NCBI GenBank assembly: GCA_902614975.1
Contig: CACMND010000007.1
Location: 1 to 64,000, forward strand
Reading direction: 5' to 3'
DNA: 64,000 bases
Source of the DNA: an uncultured Pelagibacteraceae bacterium
Lineage (GTDB): Bacteria; Pseudomonadota; Alphaproteobacteria; Pelagibacterales; Pelagibacteraceae
Position numbers and translations under genes: made by a program. The notes beneath the pieces are model-generated. The model was not told the DNA's origin and did no database searches. It worked only from the letters and a program-made list of their open reading frames with translations. Below, in pieces: positions 19,963-30,688 of this stretch. The stretch's first letter is position 1; each line of letters starts with the position of its first letter.

Positions 19963-21735
19963 ATGCTAGCATTCATAAAAAGAAATTTATTTATTATAAT
20001 AATATTCTTTCTGACAGTATTTCTGTCTTTTATTACATTTTTAACCTTTATTGACAGAAGTTTTATAGAATTAAATGATCAAAACTTACAGCTTGTATTA
20101 GTTTTAAACATTATTTTTTTATTATTATTTTTTGTTTTAATTTTTATTGATATTAAAAACTCTATTAAAAATAATATAAATGTAAGAGGTTCAGTTGCAA
20201 ATAGAAAATATATTTTATCATTTGGTCTTTTTACATTAATTCCCTCGTTGCTTATTGCAGTATTTTCTTTATTTATATTTTCTTTTGCTCTCGAAAAATA
20301 TTTTGATAAAAAAATTACAACGGCAGTTAATAATTCTTATGAAATTGCTAAAAATTATGTTGATGAAAAAAGAAATAAAATTCAATCAGAGATAGTTTTG
20401 ATCGCGTTTGATCTTAACAAATATCATAATATTTATAAATCTGATCCAGATAGATTCAAATCTTTTCTAAACACTCAAAACCTAATCAGGGATATTGATC
20501 AACTTTATTTGATCAATTCTGCTGGGGATTTAATTCTATCAGCAAATGATTCTGAGTATATTAAGATTGAGGAACAAGCCATTCAAATGGTAAGATCAGA
20601 TGATAGACCACTAAAAATAATTAATGCACCTGAAAATAGATCTGCAGCAGTAATAAGACTACAAAATTTTAAAGATACTTTTTTGTATGTTGTAAAAAGT
20701 CTAGATAAAAATATTTCTAATTATTTAATAGAATCGGAAGAGGCAGTAAATTTTTACTATACAGTTGAAAATCAAAGTTTAGGGATAAGACTTTCATTTG
20801 CAATAATTTATGTTTCTATAATAACTCTTTTGTTATTCTTATCGATTACTATAGCAATAAGATTCTCTTCTAGATTCTTTATATCAATTAATAATCTAAT
20901 TACAGCGTCTGAAAAAATTGGAAAAGGCAATTTAGACGCAAAAGTTCCTGAACTAAAGGCAGATAGAGAAATGGAATTATTAAATAAAAACTTTAATTCC
21001 ATGATTGATAAACTAAAAAACCAGCAAGATAAATTATTATCAAATGAAAGGCATGAGGCTTGGGAAACTGTTGCAAGAAAAATGGCCCATGAGATTAAAA
21101 ATCCCTTAACTCCTATACAATTAACAATTGATAATCTTAATTCTAAATATTTACCTGATTTAGCTCAAGAAAAAAAAATTAAATATCAAGAAAATTTAAA
21201 AACCATATTAAAACAAATTAAACAAATAGAAAACTTGGTAAATGAATTTTCTGATTTTGCAAGAATGCCTAAGCCTCATATAAAACAAAATGATTTAATA
21301 AAGGTGCTAGATGAGAATATTGAATTGTTAAAAAAAATTGATAATTCAATTAATTTTAAAATTAATAATAAAACTAAGAATAAGGTTGTTATTAATTTTG
21401 ATAATGAACAATTTAATAGATTATTTTTTAATTTATTAAAAAATTCAATTGAAAGTATTAAAGAAAAGGTCAAAAAAACCAATAAATCATTGAAAAATAT
21501 TGATATAGAAATAAATCAAAGAAGGGATTATATAACTGTCAATTTAACAGATACGGGCGAAGGTTTTAAAGATAAAAAAACCAAAGATATTATTAAACCA
21601 TATTATACAACAAAAGAAAAAGGAACTGGCTTAGGATTATCAATAGTAGATAAAATAATAAATGACCATAATGGATCAATTAAATTCTTAAACACAAATA
21701 ATGGAGCTAAAGTTCAAATAATACTTCCAAAATAA
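19963..21735 (+). CDS. ntrY: Sensor histidine kinase NtrY
   Basis: N-terminal TM helices, HAMP, HEIKNPLTPIQ H-box, HATPase motifs; followed by ntrX. Confidence 0.92.
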   Translation: MLAFIKRNLFIIIIFFLTVFLSFITFLTFIDRSFIELNDQNLQLVLVLNIIFLLLFFVLIFIDIKNSIKNNINVRGSVANRKYILSFGLFTLIPSLLIAVFSLFIFSFALEKYFDKKITTAVNNSYEIAKNYVDEKRNKIQSEIVLIAFDLNKYHNIYKSDPDRFKSFLNTQNLIRDIDQLYLINSAGDLILSANDSEYIKIEEQAIQMVRSDDRPLKIINAPENRSAAVIRLQNFKDTFLYVVKSLDKNISNYLIESEEAVNFYYTVENQSLGIRLSFAIIYVSIITLLLFLSITIAIRFSSRFFISINNLITASEKIGKGNLDAKVPELKADREMELLNKNFNSMIDKLKNQQDKLLSNERHEAWETVARKMAHEIKNPLTPIQLTIDNLNSKYLPDLAQEKKIKYQENLKTILKQIKQIENLVNEFSDFARMPKPHIKQNDLIKVLDENIELLKKIDNSINFKINNKTKNKVVINFDNEQFNRLFFNLLKNSIESIKEKVKKTNKSLKNIDIEINQRRDYITVNLTDTGEGFKDKKTKDIIKPYYTTKEKGTGLGLSIVDKIINDHNGSIKFLNTNNGAKVQIILPK

Positions 21736-21738
21736 TAC

Positions 21739-23094
21739 ATGGCAACAGAAATATTAATTATTGATGATAACGCGGATATTAGAAATATTCTTGATGAGTT
21801 AATACAGGATGCTGGTTATAAAACAAGACTAGCAGCAAATTTCAATCAAGGACTTTCAGAAATAGACAAAAAATTACCTGACGTTGCGATTATCGATGTG
21901 AAATTAGACAAAGGAGATAACGATGGTATTCAATTGCTTGAACACATCAAAACTAAAAATACTGATATTCCAGTTATTATAATTTCGGGACATGCAAATA
22001 TTGAAATGGCTATAAATTCACTTAGAGCTGGAGCCTTTGAATTTATTCAAAAACCTTTTGATAAAGAAAGATTATTAAATTTTGTTAAAAGAGCTGTTGA
22101 AAACTTTAATCTAAAAAAAGAGAATAAATCACTTTCTCATAAGTTATTCCATTCCTTCGAAATTATCGGTAAAAGCACAAATATTACATCGATAAAAGAA
22201 CAAATACAAAAACTTTCACAATCTGAAAGTAGAGTCTTTATAAGCGGACCGACTGGATCTGGAAAAGAGTTGATTTCAAGAAAAATTTACAAAAATTCTA
22301 AACGTTCGAAAGGACCATTTATAATTATTAATGGTGCATTATTAGACTCGAAAAAATATGAGTTAGAACTTTTTGGTGAAGAAAGAAAAGATGGTTCGAT
22401 TGTTTATGGTGCATTAGAAAAAGCATCTGGTGGAGTTTTATTAATAGACGAAGTTACCGAAATTCCTTTAGAAACACAGTCAAAAATCTTAAGAGTTGTA
22501 ATAGATCAAAAGTTTAAGAGAATTAGAAGCAATCATGACATAAAAGTTGATGTTAGAATTATTTGTGCTTCTAGTAAAAATATTAACTATGAGATAAAAA
22601 ATGGAAATTTTCGTGAAGACTTATTTCATAGATTAAATGTATTTAATATAGAAATTGAACCATTAAACAAAAGAATAGAAGACATACCATTACTAGTTGA
22701 ATATTTTATAGAAAATATCTGCAAAACCTATAATTACAAAAAATTTAAAATTAAAGATGATAATTATCTATTAAATTATGATTGGCCGGGAAATGTTAGA
22801 GAATTACGTAATCTTATTGAAAGAATTGCAATTCTATCTCCAGGAAATGATGAGGAAAAAATTTTAAATATTATTAAAGAATCTTTATCTAAATCAGCAA
22901 ATGAAACATTTTCGGTAGCTGAAAATTTATCTATACCATTACGAGAAGCGAGAGAAAATTTCGAAAAAGAATATCTAATATCTCAAATTAAAAAATTTGG
23001 CGGAAATATATCAAAAACTGCAAAATTTGTTGGTATGGAAAGATCAGCACTTCATAGAAAGCTAAAATTATTAGGCGTTAAGGATCTCAACTAA
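21739..23094 (+). CDS. ntrX: Response regulator NtrX (receiver-AAA+-Fis HTH), lacks GAFTGA
   Basis: Receiver domain IIDVKL, Walker A GPTGSGKE, C-terminal Fis HTH (NISKTAKFVGMERSALHRKLK). Confidence 0.92.
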   Translation: MATEILIIDDNADIRNILDELIQDAGYKTRLAANFNQGLSEIDKKLPDVAIIDVKLDKGDNDGIQLLEHIKTKNTDIPVIIISGHANIEMAINSLRAGAFEFIQKPFDKERLLNFVKRAVENFNLKKENKSLSHKLFHSFEIIGKSTNITSIKEQIQKLSQSESRVFISGPTGSGKELISRKIYKNSKRSKGPFIIINGALLDSKKYELELFGEERKDGSIVYGALEKASGGVLLIDEVTEIPLETQSKILRVVIDQKFKRIRSNHDIKVDVRIICASSKNINYEIKNGNFREDLFHRLNVFNIEIEPLNKRIEDIPLLVEYFIENICKTYNYKKFKIKDDNYLLNYDWPGNVRELRNLIERIAILSPGNDEEKILNIIKESLSKSANETFSVAENLSIPLREARENFEKEYLISQIKKFGGNISKTAKFVGMERSALHRKLKLLGVKDLN

Positions 23095-24467
23095 TGAATA
23101 TAATAATTTGTGGTGCCGGCAGAGTAGGTTTTACTATAGCTAAGCTACTAACTGAGCAAAATCATTCTATAACAGTTATTGATCAATCAAGTGAGGATAT
23201 TCAAAAAATTAATGAGTCTCTTGATGTAAAGGCAATTGTAGGTAAAGCTACCTCTCCTGAAATTTTAGACAGGGCCAATACAGCAGAGGCCGATATGTTA
23301 ATTGCTGTAACAAGAAATGACGAAATAAATATGCTTATTTGTCAAATTGCATATTCATTGTTCAAAGTACCAAAAAAAATTGCACGAATTAGATCTCAAG
23401 AATATTTAGATCCAAAATTTTCAAAATTATTTAACAAAGAAAATTTACCAATAGATTATGTTATTTCTCCAGAGTTAGAAATTGCTAAATCACTTCAAAG
23501 AAAGCTAGAAGCACCAGGAGCTTTAGATAATGTACCATTTGCAGAAAATAAACTCAGATTATTAGAAATTCTAATTGATGAAAAATGTCCAATTCATGAA
23601 ACTAAATTAAAAGAATTAACAAATAAATTCCCAAATTTAAATGCATATATATTAGGTGTTATTAGAGAAGATAGTTTTAATATATTAAAAAAAGACGATA
23701 AGCTTCAACATAATGATAAAGCTTATGTTATTGTTAACTCAAATCAAATGGAAGAGACCCTTAAAGTCTTTGGACATAATGAAAAGATCGCAAATAAGAT
23801 ACTAATTATTGGAGGAGGCAATATTGGATTTAATCTCGCCTCAAATATAGAAAACAATTTTGAAGAAGCCAGAGTAAAAATTATTGAGAAAGATAAAAAT
23901 AGAGCTGAATATATTGCAAATTATTTAAATGATACAATTGTTATAAATGGAAATGGTTTAGATGAAGATGTATTAAACGAAGCTAATTTAGATGAAGTTG
24001 AAACTGTATTAGCTTTAACAAATGACGATGAAGATAATCTTATGGTAAGCGTTCTTGTTGAGAAATTCTCTAAAAATAAAAGAACCATGGCTTTAGTTAA
24101 TAAACCCAATTATTCACTTTTACAATCATCTTTAAAAATTGATGATTTAATTGATCCTAGAATGAGTACAGTTTCAAGTATTTTGAAACATGTTCATAAA
24201 GGTACAATTGAGAATGCTTATACAATCTTAAACGGTGAATACGAAGTTATTGAAGCCGACATTTTAGAATCATCAGAATTAATAAATAAAGAGTTAAAAA
24301 GTGCAGATTTACCGGATGAAATCCGTGTGGGTGCAATTTTAAGAGATAATAAGTTTATGCTTCCATCATCTAAATATATATTTCAGAAAGATGATACAGT
24401 AGTATTGTTAGCTAAAAGAGACCAATTACCTTTAGTGGAAAATTTATTTAGAATTAGCTCTATCTAA
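23094..24467 (+). CDS. trkA: Trk potassium uptake regulatory protein TrkA
   Basis: Two TrkA-N/TrkA-C repeats; IICGAGRVGFTIAKLL. Confidence 0.93.
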   Translation: MNIIICGAGRVGFTIAKLLTEQNHSITVIDQSSEDIQKINESLDVKAIVGKATSPEILDRANTAEADMLIAVTRNDEINMLICQIAYSLFKVPKKIARIRSQEYLDPKFSKLFNKENLPIDYVISPELEIAKSLQRKLEAPGALDNVPFAENKLRLLEILIDEKCPIHETKLKELTNKFPNLNAYILGVIREDSFNILKKDDKLQHNDKAYVIVNSNQMEETLKVFGHNEKIANKILIIGGGNIGFNLASNIENNFEEARVKIIEKDKNRAEYIANYLNDTIVINGNGLDEDVLNEANLDEVETVLALTNDDEDNLMVSVLVEKFSKNKRTMALVNKPNYSLLQSSLKIDDLIDPRMSTVSSILKHVHKGTIENAYTILNGEYEVIEADILESSELINKELKSADLPDEIRVGAILRDNKFMLPSSKYIFQKDDTVVLLAKRDQLPLVENLFRISSI

Positions 24468-24470
24468 TAG

Positions 24471-25880
24471 ATGAATATTTTCAGCCTAAAATATTTTGGC
24501 ATTTTTTTTCTTATTATAAGTTTTTTCTCTTTTTTTAATATTATTTATTCTTATTATTTTAATATTTTAAATAATCTTAGCAGTTATATTTTTACATTTT
24601 CAATAACTCTGATGATTGGACTTTTTCTCACTCTTTTTAAAAATTACAAATATGAGAAAATTAACTTGTTTGAAAGAATACTAATTGTTTTAACTGGTTA
24701 TCTAATCCTACCTGCCGCAATATCTTTACCTTATTATTTTAATATGGATAATTTAGGCTTAATTAACTATTATTTTGAGGCTATCTCTGGTTTTACATCT
24801 ACAGGTTTTACAATTTTTAACGATTTGAATCAATTAGATCAAACATTAATTTTGTGGAGATCTAGTTCACAATGGATTGGTGGTTTATATTTTTTATTTT
24901 CAATATTATTGCTAATAGATATATTCGATGAAAATTTAAAAAGATCTTTGACAAATTATATATCTTTAAATTCCTCAGAAATATTTAAACAAGTATTTAA
25001 AATAATAGTTATCTACTTATCTATGACAATTTTAATATTTTTAATGTTAAAATTAGTAAATTTAAGATCTTATGATGCTTATAATTATTCTCTTACAATA
25101 ATATCTTCTGGTGGATTTTTACCTAATAATAATTTTGACACCACATTTACTACTGACATAAGTAAAATTATTCTATCTATATCGATGTTATTTTCTTTTT
25201 TTAGTCTTTTTTTTATTTTTAATCTAATTTTTTTTAAGAAAAAAAATATTAACTATTTAAGTGAAGATATTAATATTCTAATATATCTAATAATTGTAAT
25301 TGTATTATCATTTATTTTTTTTAATTATAATAATAATTTTTTGATTGTACTAGTTTCTATTTCAAGCAGTGTTTCAAATATAGGAATCTCATTTGAACAA
25401 GTTCCTAAAAATCTTGTTTTTGTTTTTCTTATACTTGTGATTCTTGGTGGTTCTTTTTTTTCAACAAGTTCAGGTTTAAGAGTTATTAAGGTTTTAACCT
25501 TAATAAAATTTTCTTTAAATAATCTTTTGTCTCATTCTAAACCAAATCAAATTTATTCAAATAAATTGTCTTTAAATAAAATTGGTGCAAATATTACGGA
25601 TATTAACAAATATTTTTTTGCAATAACTATTTTTATAATTTCTTTATTTTTAATATCAATTTTATTAACTGTGTCTAATTTAGATTTTGAAACATCTTTC
25701 AAATTAGGTATTTTGACAATTATGAATACCGTTAACTCTGAAATGTATGGCTTAGGAAATTTAGATTTTTATAATTTTAATATATTTGGCAAAATTTCAT
25801 TAATTATATTTATGATTATAGGGAGAATTGAACTTTTATCTGTTATTATCTTATTAAAAAAATTTCTTTTCAAAAATTAA
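24471..25880 (+). CDS. trkH: Trk potassium transporter TrkH
   Basis: Multiple TM helices; FEAISGFTSTGFT pore motif. Confidence 0.9.
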   Translation: MNIFSLKYFGIFFLIISFFSFFNIIYSYYFNILNNLSSYIFTFSITLMIGLFLTLFKNYKYEKINLFERILIVLTGYLILPAAISLPYYFNMDNLGLINYYFEAISGFTSTGFTIFNDLNQLDQTLILWRSSSQWIGGLYFLFSILLLIDIFDENLKRSLTNYISLNSSEIFKQVFKIIVIYLSMTILIFLMLKLVNLRSYDAYNYSLTIISSGGFLPNNNFDTTFTTDISKIILSISMLFSFFSLFFIFNLIFFKKKNINYLSEDINILIYLIIVIVLSFIFFNYNNNFLIVLVSISSSVSNIGISFEQVPKNLVFVFLILVILGGSFFSTSSGLRVIKVLTLIKFSLNNLLSHSKPNQIYSNKLSLNKIGANITDINKYFFAITIFIISLFLISILLTVSNLDFETSFKLGILTIMNTVNSEMYGLGNLDFYNFNIFGKISLIIFMIIGRIELLSVIILLKKFLFKN

Positions 25881-25905
25881 ATTAGTATTATAAATTAATT
25901 TATAT

Positions 25906-25982
25906 GCGCTCTTAGCTCAGCTGGATAGAGCAACGGTTTTCTAAACCGTAGGTCGAAGGTTCGAATCCTTCAGAGCGCGCCA
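25906..25982 (+). tRNA. tRNA-Arg (anticodon TCT), CCA encoded
   Basis: 7-bp acceptor GCGCTCT/AGAGCGC, anticodon loop TTTCTAA, T-arm GGTTCGAATCC. Confidence 0.95.
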
Positions 25983-26054
25983 AAACCAAATAAAGCATAA
26001 ATTTTGCGACTAATTTAATATTGATGAGTTTCTTTGTTTCTGCTTTACTTGGAC

Positions 26055-26076
26055 AATTCAAAAATTAGTTTGAATT
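26055..26076 (+). promoter_or_regulatory. Small inverted repeat in aapJ leader (AATTCAAA-AATTAG-TTTGAATT)
   Basis: Perfect 8-bp stem, 6-nt loop, upstream of aapJ. Confidence 0.4.
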
Positions 26077-26092
26077 ATTTGTTAACAAATAA
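26075..26092. promoter_or_regulatory. 18-bp perfect palindrome TTATTTGTTAACAAATAA upstream of aapJ
   Basis: Exact self-complementarity; 8 bp before the GAGGAA SD. Confidence 0.45.
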
Positions 26093-26112
26093 ATAAACAA
26101 GAGGAATATATA

Positions 26113-27153
26113 ATGTTTAAATTAGTAAAACGATTGACTTCAGTTGTTGCTATGTTTGCTGTTCTATTTACTTTTACAACAGAAACTATGGCTGCAAAAA
26201 AGTCAAAAACTCTTAAAAACACTCAGAAAAAAGGATTTGTGAGATGTGGTGTTTCACAAGGTCTTCCAGGATTTTCTAATGCTGATGCTGCAGGAAACTG
26301 GACTGGTGTTGACGTTGATGTGTGTAGAGCAGTAGCTGCTGCAGTATTAGGTGATTCAAGTAAAGTTAAATTTACTCCACTAAGTGCTAAAGAAAGATTC
26401 ACTGCATTAACATCTAACGAGATAGATATTCTATCTAGAAATACTACTTGGACTCTTTCAAGGGATGCGGATATCGGTCTTACTTTCGTAGGAGTAAACT
26501 TCTATGATGGTCAAGGTTTTATGGTTAGAAAAAATTCAGGAATTTCATCAGTGAATGATTTTAAAGCTGGTGTTTCTGCATGTACTAACCTTGGAACTAC
26601 AACAGAGCTTAATATGAGAGATTTCTTTAATTCTAAAGGAATTAAATATGAGCCAGTCACTTTTGAAAAAGCTGATGAAGTTGTAGCTGCTTATGACGCT
26701 GGTAGATGTGATACATATACTACAGATAAATCTGGTTTAGCTGCTCAAAGAATTAAATTGAGCAATCCAGATGACCATATGGTATTACCTGAAACAATTT
26801 CAAAAGAGCCACTAGGCCCTGTTGTTAGACAAGGCGATTCTGTTTGGGAAGATATCGTAAGATGGTCACTAAACACTATGATCGAAGCTGAAGAGTATGG
26901 CGTAACATCGGCAAATGCTGATATGATGAAAACTTCAGATAATCCAGCTGTAAAAAGATTAGTTGGTGCTGAAGGTGAATTAGGAGCTGCTCTAGGTTTA
27001 GACAATGAGTGGAGCTTAAGAATTATCAAGCAAGTTGGTAATTATGGTGAAAGCTATAAAAGAAATATTGCTGATACTGGAATTCTACCTGATAGAGGTC
27101 CAAATGAGTTATGGACAAAAGGTGGAATACTTTACGTACCACCAGCAAGATAA
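26113..27153 (+). CDS. aapJ: General L-amino acid ABC transporter substrate-binding protein (AapJ/YhdW)
   Basis: Signal peptide; GFVRCGVSQGLPGFS; followed by aapQMP. Confidence 0.93.
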   Translation: MFKLVKRLTSVVAMFAVLFTFTTETMAAKKSKTLKNTQKKGFVRCGVSQGLPGFSNADAAGNWTGVDVDVCRAVAAAVLGDSSKVKFTPLSAKERFTALTSNEIDILSRNTTWTLSRDADIGLTFVGVNFYDGQGFMVRKNSGISSVNDFKAGVSACTNLGTTTELNMRDFFNSKGIKYEPVTFEKADEVVAAYDAGRCDTYTTDKSGLAAQRIKLSNPDDHMVLPETISKEPLGPVVRQGDSVWEDIVRWSLNTMIEAEEYGVTSANADMMKTSDNPAVKRLVGAEGELGAALGLDNEWSLRIIKQVGNYGESYKRNIADTGILPDRGPNELWTKGGILYVPPAR

Positions 27154-27176
27154 TTCTTTTTAAAAAGAATATAAAG

Positions 27177-27205
27177 AGGGCTAGATTTTTCTAGCCCTTT
27201 TTTTT
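27177..27205 (+). terminator. Rho-independent terminator between aapJ and aapQ
   Basis: AGGGCTAG-ATTTTT-CTAGCCCT followed by T7. Confidence 0.9.
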
Positions 27206-27222
27206 ATAAACCGTACATAAAA

Positions 27223-28368
27223 GTGAATTTTAAAAAAATATTACCCCAGTTACTTACGCTAGTAGTTGTAATTCTAGTTTTTGGTTTCTTTTCATATAAT
27301 GCTCAAGTTAACATGGAAAATAGGGGTATTACATTTGGTTATGGATTTTTATCTCAAGAATCTTCATTTGACGTACAGTTTTCTCTTATAGAGTATGATG
27401 GATCACATTCTTATTTTAGAGCCTACCTAGTTGGATTATTAAATACTATTTTAGTTTCAGTTATTGGAATTGTGTTTGCAACAATAATTGGAGTTGTAGT
27501 TGGAATAGCTAGATTATCAAATAATTATTTGATTGAGAGGACTGCTGCAATATATGTAGAATTTTTTCGAAATATTCCTTTGTTGCTTCAAATATTTTTT
27601 TGGTATTTTGCAGCTTTACGAGCATTACCTTTACCAGAAAAAGCAGAACCAATATTTGGAGTTTTCTTTTTAACTATTAAAGGTTTTTTTGTTCCAGCTT
27701 TTATTTGGAATAATTTAGATATCTTTATTTATTCACTGATTGCAGCAATAATTGCAATAGTTTTTGTAAGAGTATACGCAAAAAAAAAGCAAGAAAATCA
27801 AGGAATTCAAACTCCTGTTTTGTTAATTTCCATTGGTCTTTTAATTATTTTACCATTATTAAGTTTTTTACTAGGTGGGGTTAATGCATCGATTGAAATA
27901 CCAGTTATTGAACAATTATCACAAACATCATTTACTTATAAAGGTGGCCTTAAATTACCTCCAGAATTAATTTCATTAGCGTTAGCCTTATCTTTGTATA
28001 CAGCAACTTTTATTGCAGAATGTGTAAGAGCTGGTGTTCAAGGTGTTAGCAAAGGTCAAAAAGAAGCCGCAGCTTCAATAGGTTTAAATCCTAATCAAGT
28101 TCTTAAACTAGTAGTTATGCCCCAAGCTTTGAGGATTATTATTCCTCCAACAACTAATCAATATTTAAATTTAACAAAAAATTCATCACTTGCTGCTGCT
28201 ATTGCATATCCAGACCTAGTACTTGTTTTTGCTGGAACAGCTTTGATGCAGACGGGGAGGGCAATTGAAATTGTTTCAATTACAATGTTAACTTATTTAA
28301 CTTTAAGCATAACAATCTCAATATTTATGAATTGGTATAATAAAAAAATAGCAATTAAAGAAAAATAA
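27223..28368 (+). CDS. aapQ: General L-amino acid ABC transporter permease AapQ
   Basis: His/Glu/Gln/Arg-type permease EAAASIGLNPNQVLKLVVMPQALRIIIPP. Confidence 0.93.
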   Translation: MNFKKILPQLLTLVVVILVFGFFSYNAQVNMENRGITFGYGFLSQESSFDVQFSLIEYDGSHSYFRAYLVGLLNTILVSVIGIVFATIIGVVVGIARLSNNYLIERTAAIYVEFFRNIPLLLQIFFWYFAALRALPLPEKAEPIFGVFFLTIKGFFVPAFIWNNLDIFIYSLIAAIIAIVFVRVYAKKKQENQGIQTPVLLISIGLLIILPLLSFLLGGVNASIEIPVIEQLSQTSFTYKGGLKLPPELISLALALSLYTATFIAECVRAGVQGVSKGQKEAAASIGLNPNQVLKLVVMPQALRIIIPPTTNQYLNLTKNSSLAAAIAYPDLVLVFAGTALMQTGRAIEIVSITMLTYLTLSITISIFMNWYNKKIAIKEK

Positions 28369-29810
28369 TGAATAAATTAAATTTTTTATCACCAGATAAA
28401 AATAATCTTTATGGATACTTGTATTCAGGAATTAGCTTATTTTCTCTTAGTATTTTAATTGTATTCTTGAATTCTTTTTTCAGTTTAGATTTGACTAGCT
28501 TTTTACCAGGAACAATAAGTTACTTTTTGCCTCTAATAATAGGTTTTATTGGTTTGCATTTAATTAGAATTGAATATTCAGGTATAAAATTTTTAGACAT
28601 TATTAACAAAAATATTAATACAAATAAATTTAATGCTCTTTTATCATTATTAATTATATTTGCTGTTATCAAATCGTTACCACCATTGTTAAGTTGGTTC
28701 ATAATTGATGCAAATTTTGCTGGTGATTCAAAAGATGCATGTTCTGGATCTGGAGCATGCTGGGCTTATATAAAAACTTGGTTTAATAGATTTATGTATG
28801 GAATGTATCCAAATGCTGAACAGTGGAGAATAAATTTATCTTTTATTGCTCTTGCTTTTCTCGGTGGAGTAGGATTTTTTGCAACAGAAAAATTTAAAAA
28901 ATATCTAACATTATATTATGTAGTTATTTATCCAATAATTGCATTTTTATTTATATTCTTTTTTATTTCTGGTGGTCCAATATTTTTTGATTTTTCATAT
29001 GGAATTATTGCAGCAGTGATCTCTATTATAATTGGTTTCTTTATCCCTTCGAAATTTAAAATGTATTATTTTTTAATAATACCGATCACGATTTATATAC
29101 TATTAAAGTATGTATTTTTTTATGAAGAACTAATTGAATTAGGAAAGATACAAGCTTTCGAATGGGTCGAAACAGGTGCTTGGGGTGGATTATCACTAAC
29201 TTTTATAGTTTCATTTTTCTGTTTAATATTCTGTTTTCCAGTTGGATTATTCCTATCTTTAGGAAGAAGATCTGATTTACCAATAATTAAATACATTTCT
29301 ATTGGATTTATAGAATTTTGGAGAGGAGTTCCTTTAATAACAGTTTTGTTTATGTCGTCTGTTATGTTTCCCATGTTTTTACCAGAAGACATGTTCATTG
29401 ATAAACTTGTAAGAGTTATAATTGCAATTTCATTGTTTGAAGCTGCTTATGTAGCTGAGGTAATACGAGGTGGTTTACAGGCTTTACCTAGAGGTCAATA
29501 TGATGCTGCAAAATCTTTAGGAATGGGTTACTGGAAAATGCATATATTTGTTATTTTACCACAAGCTCTTAAATTAGTAATTCCGGGTATAGCTAATACA
29601 TTTTTAGCACTTGTAAAAGATACACCTTTAATTTTTGTTGTAGGTCTTTTGGAAATCGTAGGAATGCTTAATTTAGCAAAAACAAATCCCGAATGGTTAG
29701 GTTTTGCTATGGAAGGTTATGTGTTTGCATCAATAGTATTTTTTATTATTTGCTATGCAATGAGTAAATATAGTTATAATTTAGAGCAAAAATATAAAAC
29801 TGAGAGATAA
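28368..29810 (+). CDS. aapM: General L-amino acid ABC transporter permease AapM
   Basis: [29 protein letters not shown]; operon context. Confidence 0.93.
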   Translation: MNKLNFLSPDKNNLYGYLYSGISLFSLSILIVFLNSFFSLDLTSFLPGTISYFLPLIIGFIGLHLIRIEYSGIKFLDIINKNINTNKFNALLSLLIIFAVIKSLPPLLSWFIIDANFAGDSKDACSGSGACWAYIKTWFNRFMYGMYPNAEQWRINLSFIALAFLGGVGFFATEKFKKYLTLYYVVIYPIIAFLFIFFFISGGPIFFDFSYGIIAAVISIIIGFFIPSKFKMYYFLIIPITIYILLKYVFFYEELIELGKIQAFEWVETGAWGGLSLTFIVSFFCLIFCFPVGLFLSLGRRSDLPIIKYISIGFIEFWRGVPLITVLFMSSVMFPMFLPEDMFIDKLVRVIIAISLFEAAYVAEVIRGGLQALPRGQYDAAKSLGMGYWKMHIFVILPQALKLVIPGIANTFLALVKDTPLIFVVGLLEIVGMLNLAKTNPEWLGFAMEGYVFASIVFFIICYAMSKYSYNLEQKYKTER

Positions 29811-30544
29811 TGTCGGATAAAATAATTCAAATAAAAGAAATGAATAAATGGTTTGGAGATTTCCAAGTCTTAAAAAACATTAATTTAGATGTTGAAAAGA
29901 ATAAAAAAATTGTTGTTTGTGGTCCTTCGGGCTCAGGTAAGTCGACATTAATTAGATGTATTAATAGACTTGAAGAACACCAAGAAGGATCAATTGTTGT
30001 TGATGGAACTGAATTAACTGAAGAAACAAAAAATATTGAACAAATAAGAGCTGAGGTTGGAATGGTTTTTCAACAGTTTAATTTATTTCCTCATTTATCA
30101 ATATTAGATAATTGTACATTAGCTCCAATATGGGTAAAAAAAATGCCAAAAAAAGATGCTGAAGCATTAGCTTTAAAACATTTAGAAAAAGTTCAGATTG
30201 CTGATCAAGCATATAAATATCCAGGCCAACTTTCTGGTGGTCAACAACAAAGATGTGCAATAGCTAGAGCGTTATGTATGGAGCCAAAAATAATGCTTTT
30301 TGATGAACCCACATCAGCATTAGATCCCGAAATGATTAAAGAAGTTTTAGATGCAATGGTCAATTTAGCTAAGGCTGGTATGACTATGATTGTTGTAACA
30401 CACGAAATGGGGTTTGCAAAAGAAGTTGCAGATGAAGTTATTTTTATGGATGAGGGTATGATCGTAGAACAAGCTGAAACAAAAGAGTTTTTTGCCAACC
30501 CAAAAAGCGATAGAACAAAGCTTTTTTTGAGCCAAATATTATAA
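29810..30544 (+). CDS. aapP: General L-amino acid ABC transporter ATPase AapP
   Basis: Walker [10 protein letters not shown], signature [15 protein letters not shown], Walker [15 protein letters not shown]. Confidence 0.95.
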   Translation: MSDKIIQIKEMNKWFGDFQVLKNINLDVEKNKKIVVCGPSGSGKSTLIRCINRLEEHQEGSIVVDGTELTEETKNIEQIRAEVGMVFQQFNLFPHLSILDNCTLAPIWVKKMPKKDAEALALKHLEKVQIADQAYKYPGQLSGGQQQRCAIARALCMEPKIMLFDEPTSALDPEMIKEVLDAMVNLAKAGMTMIVVTHEMGFAKEVADEVIFMDEGMIVEQAETKEFFANPKSDRTKLFLSQIL

Positions 30545-30573
30545 AAATTATAACTAAATTGCTAAAAAGACGC

Positions 30574-30579
30574 TTGACA
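30574..30579 (+). promoter_or_regulatory. Candidate -35 element TTGACA upstream of XRE regulator
   Basis: Consensus TTGACA about 110 bp before the HTH gene; AT-rich -10 region 17-18 bp downstream. Confidence 0.4.
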
Positions 30580-30688
30580 GGTTTATAAAATCTTAAAAAT
30601 TATTATTCTTTTTAAAATTATTTTACTTGAAATAACTTTTTGATTTCTATTAACTCAACTTATTATTTTAATTAAAGAGGGGTCTTTG

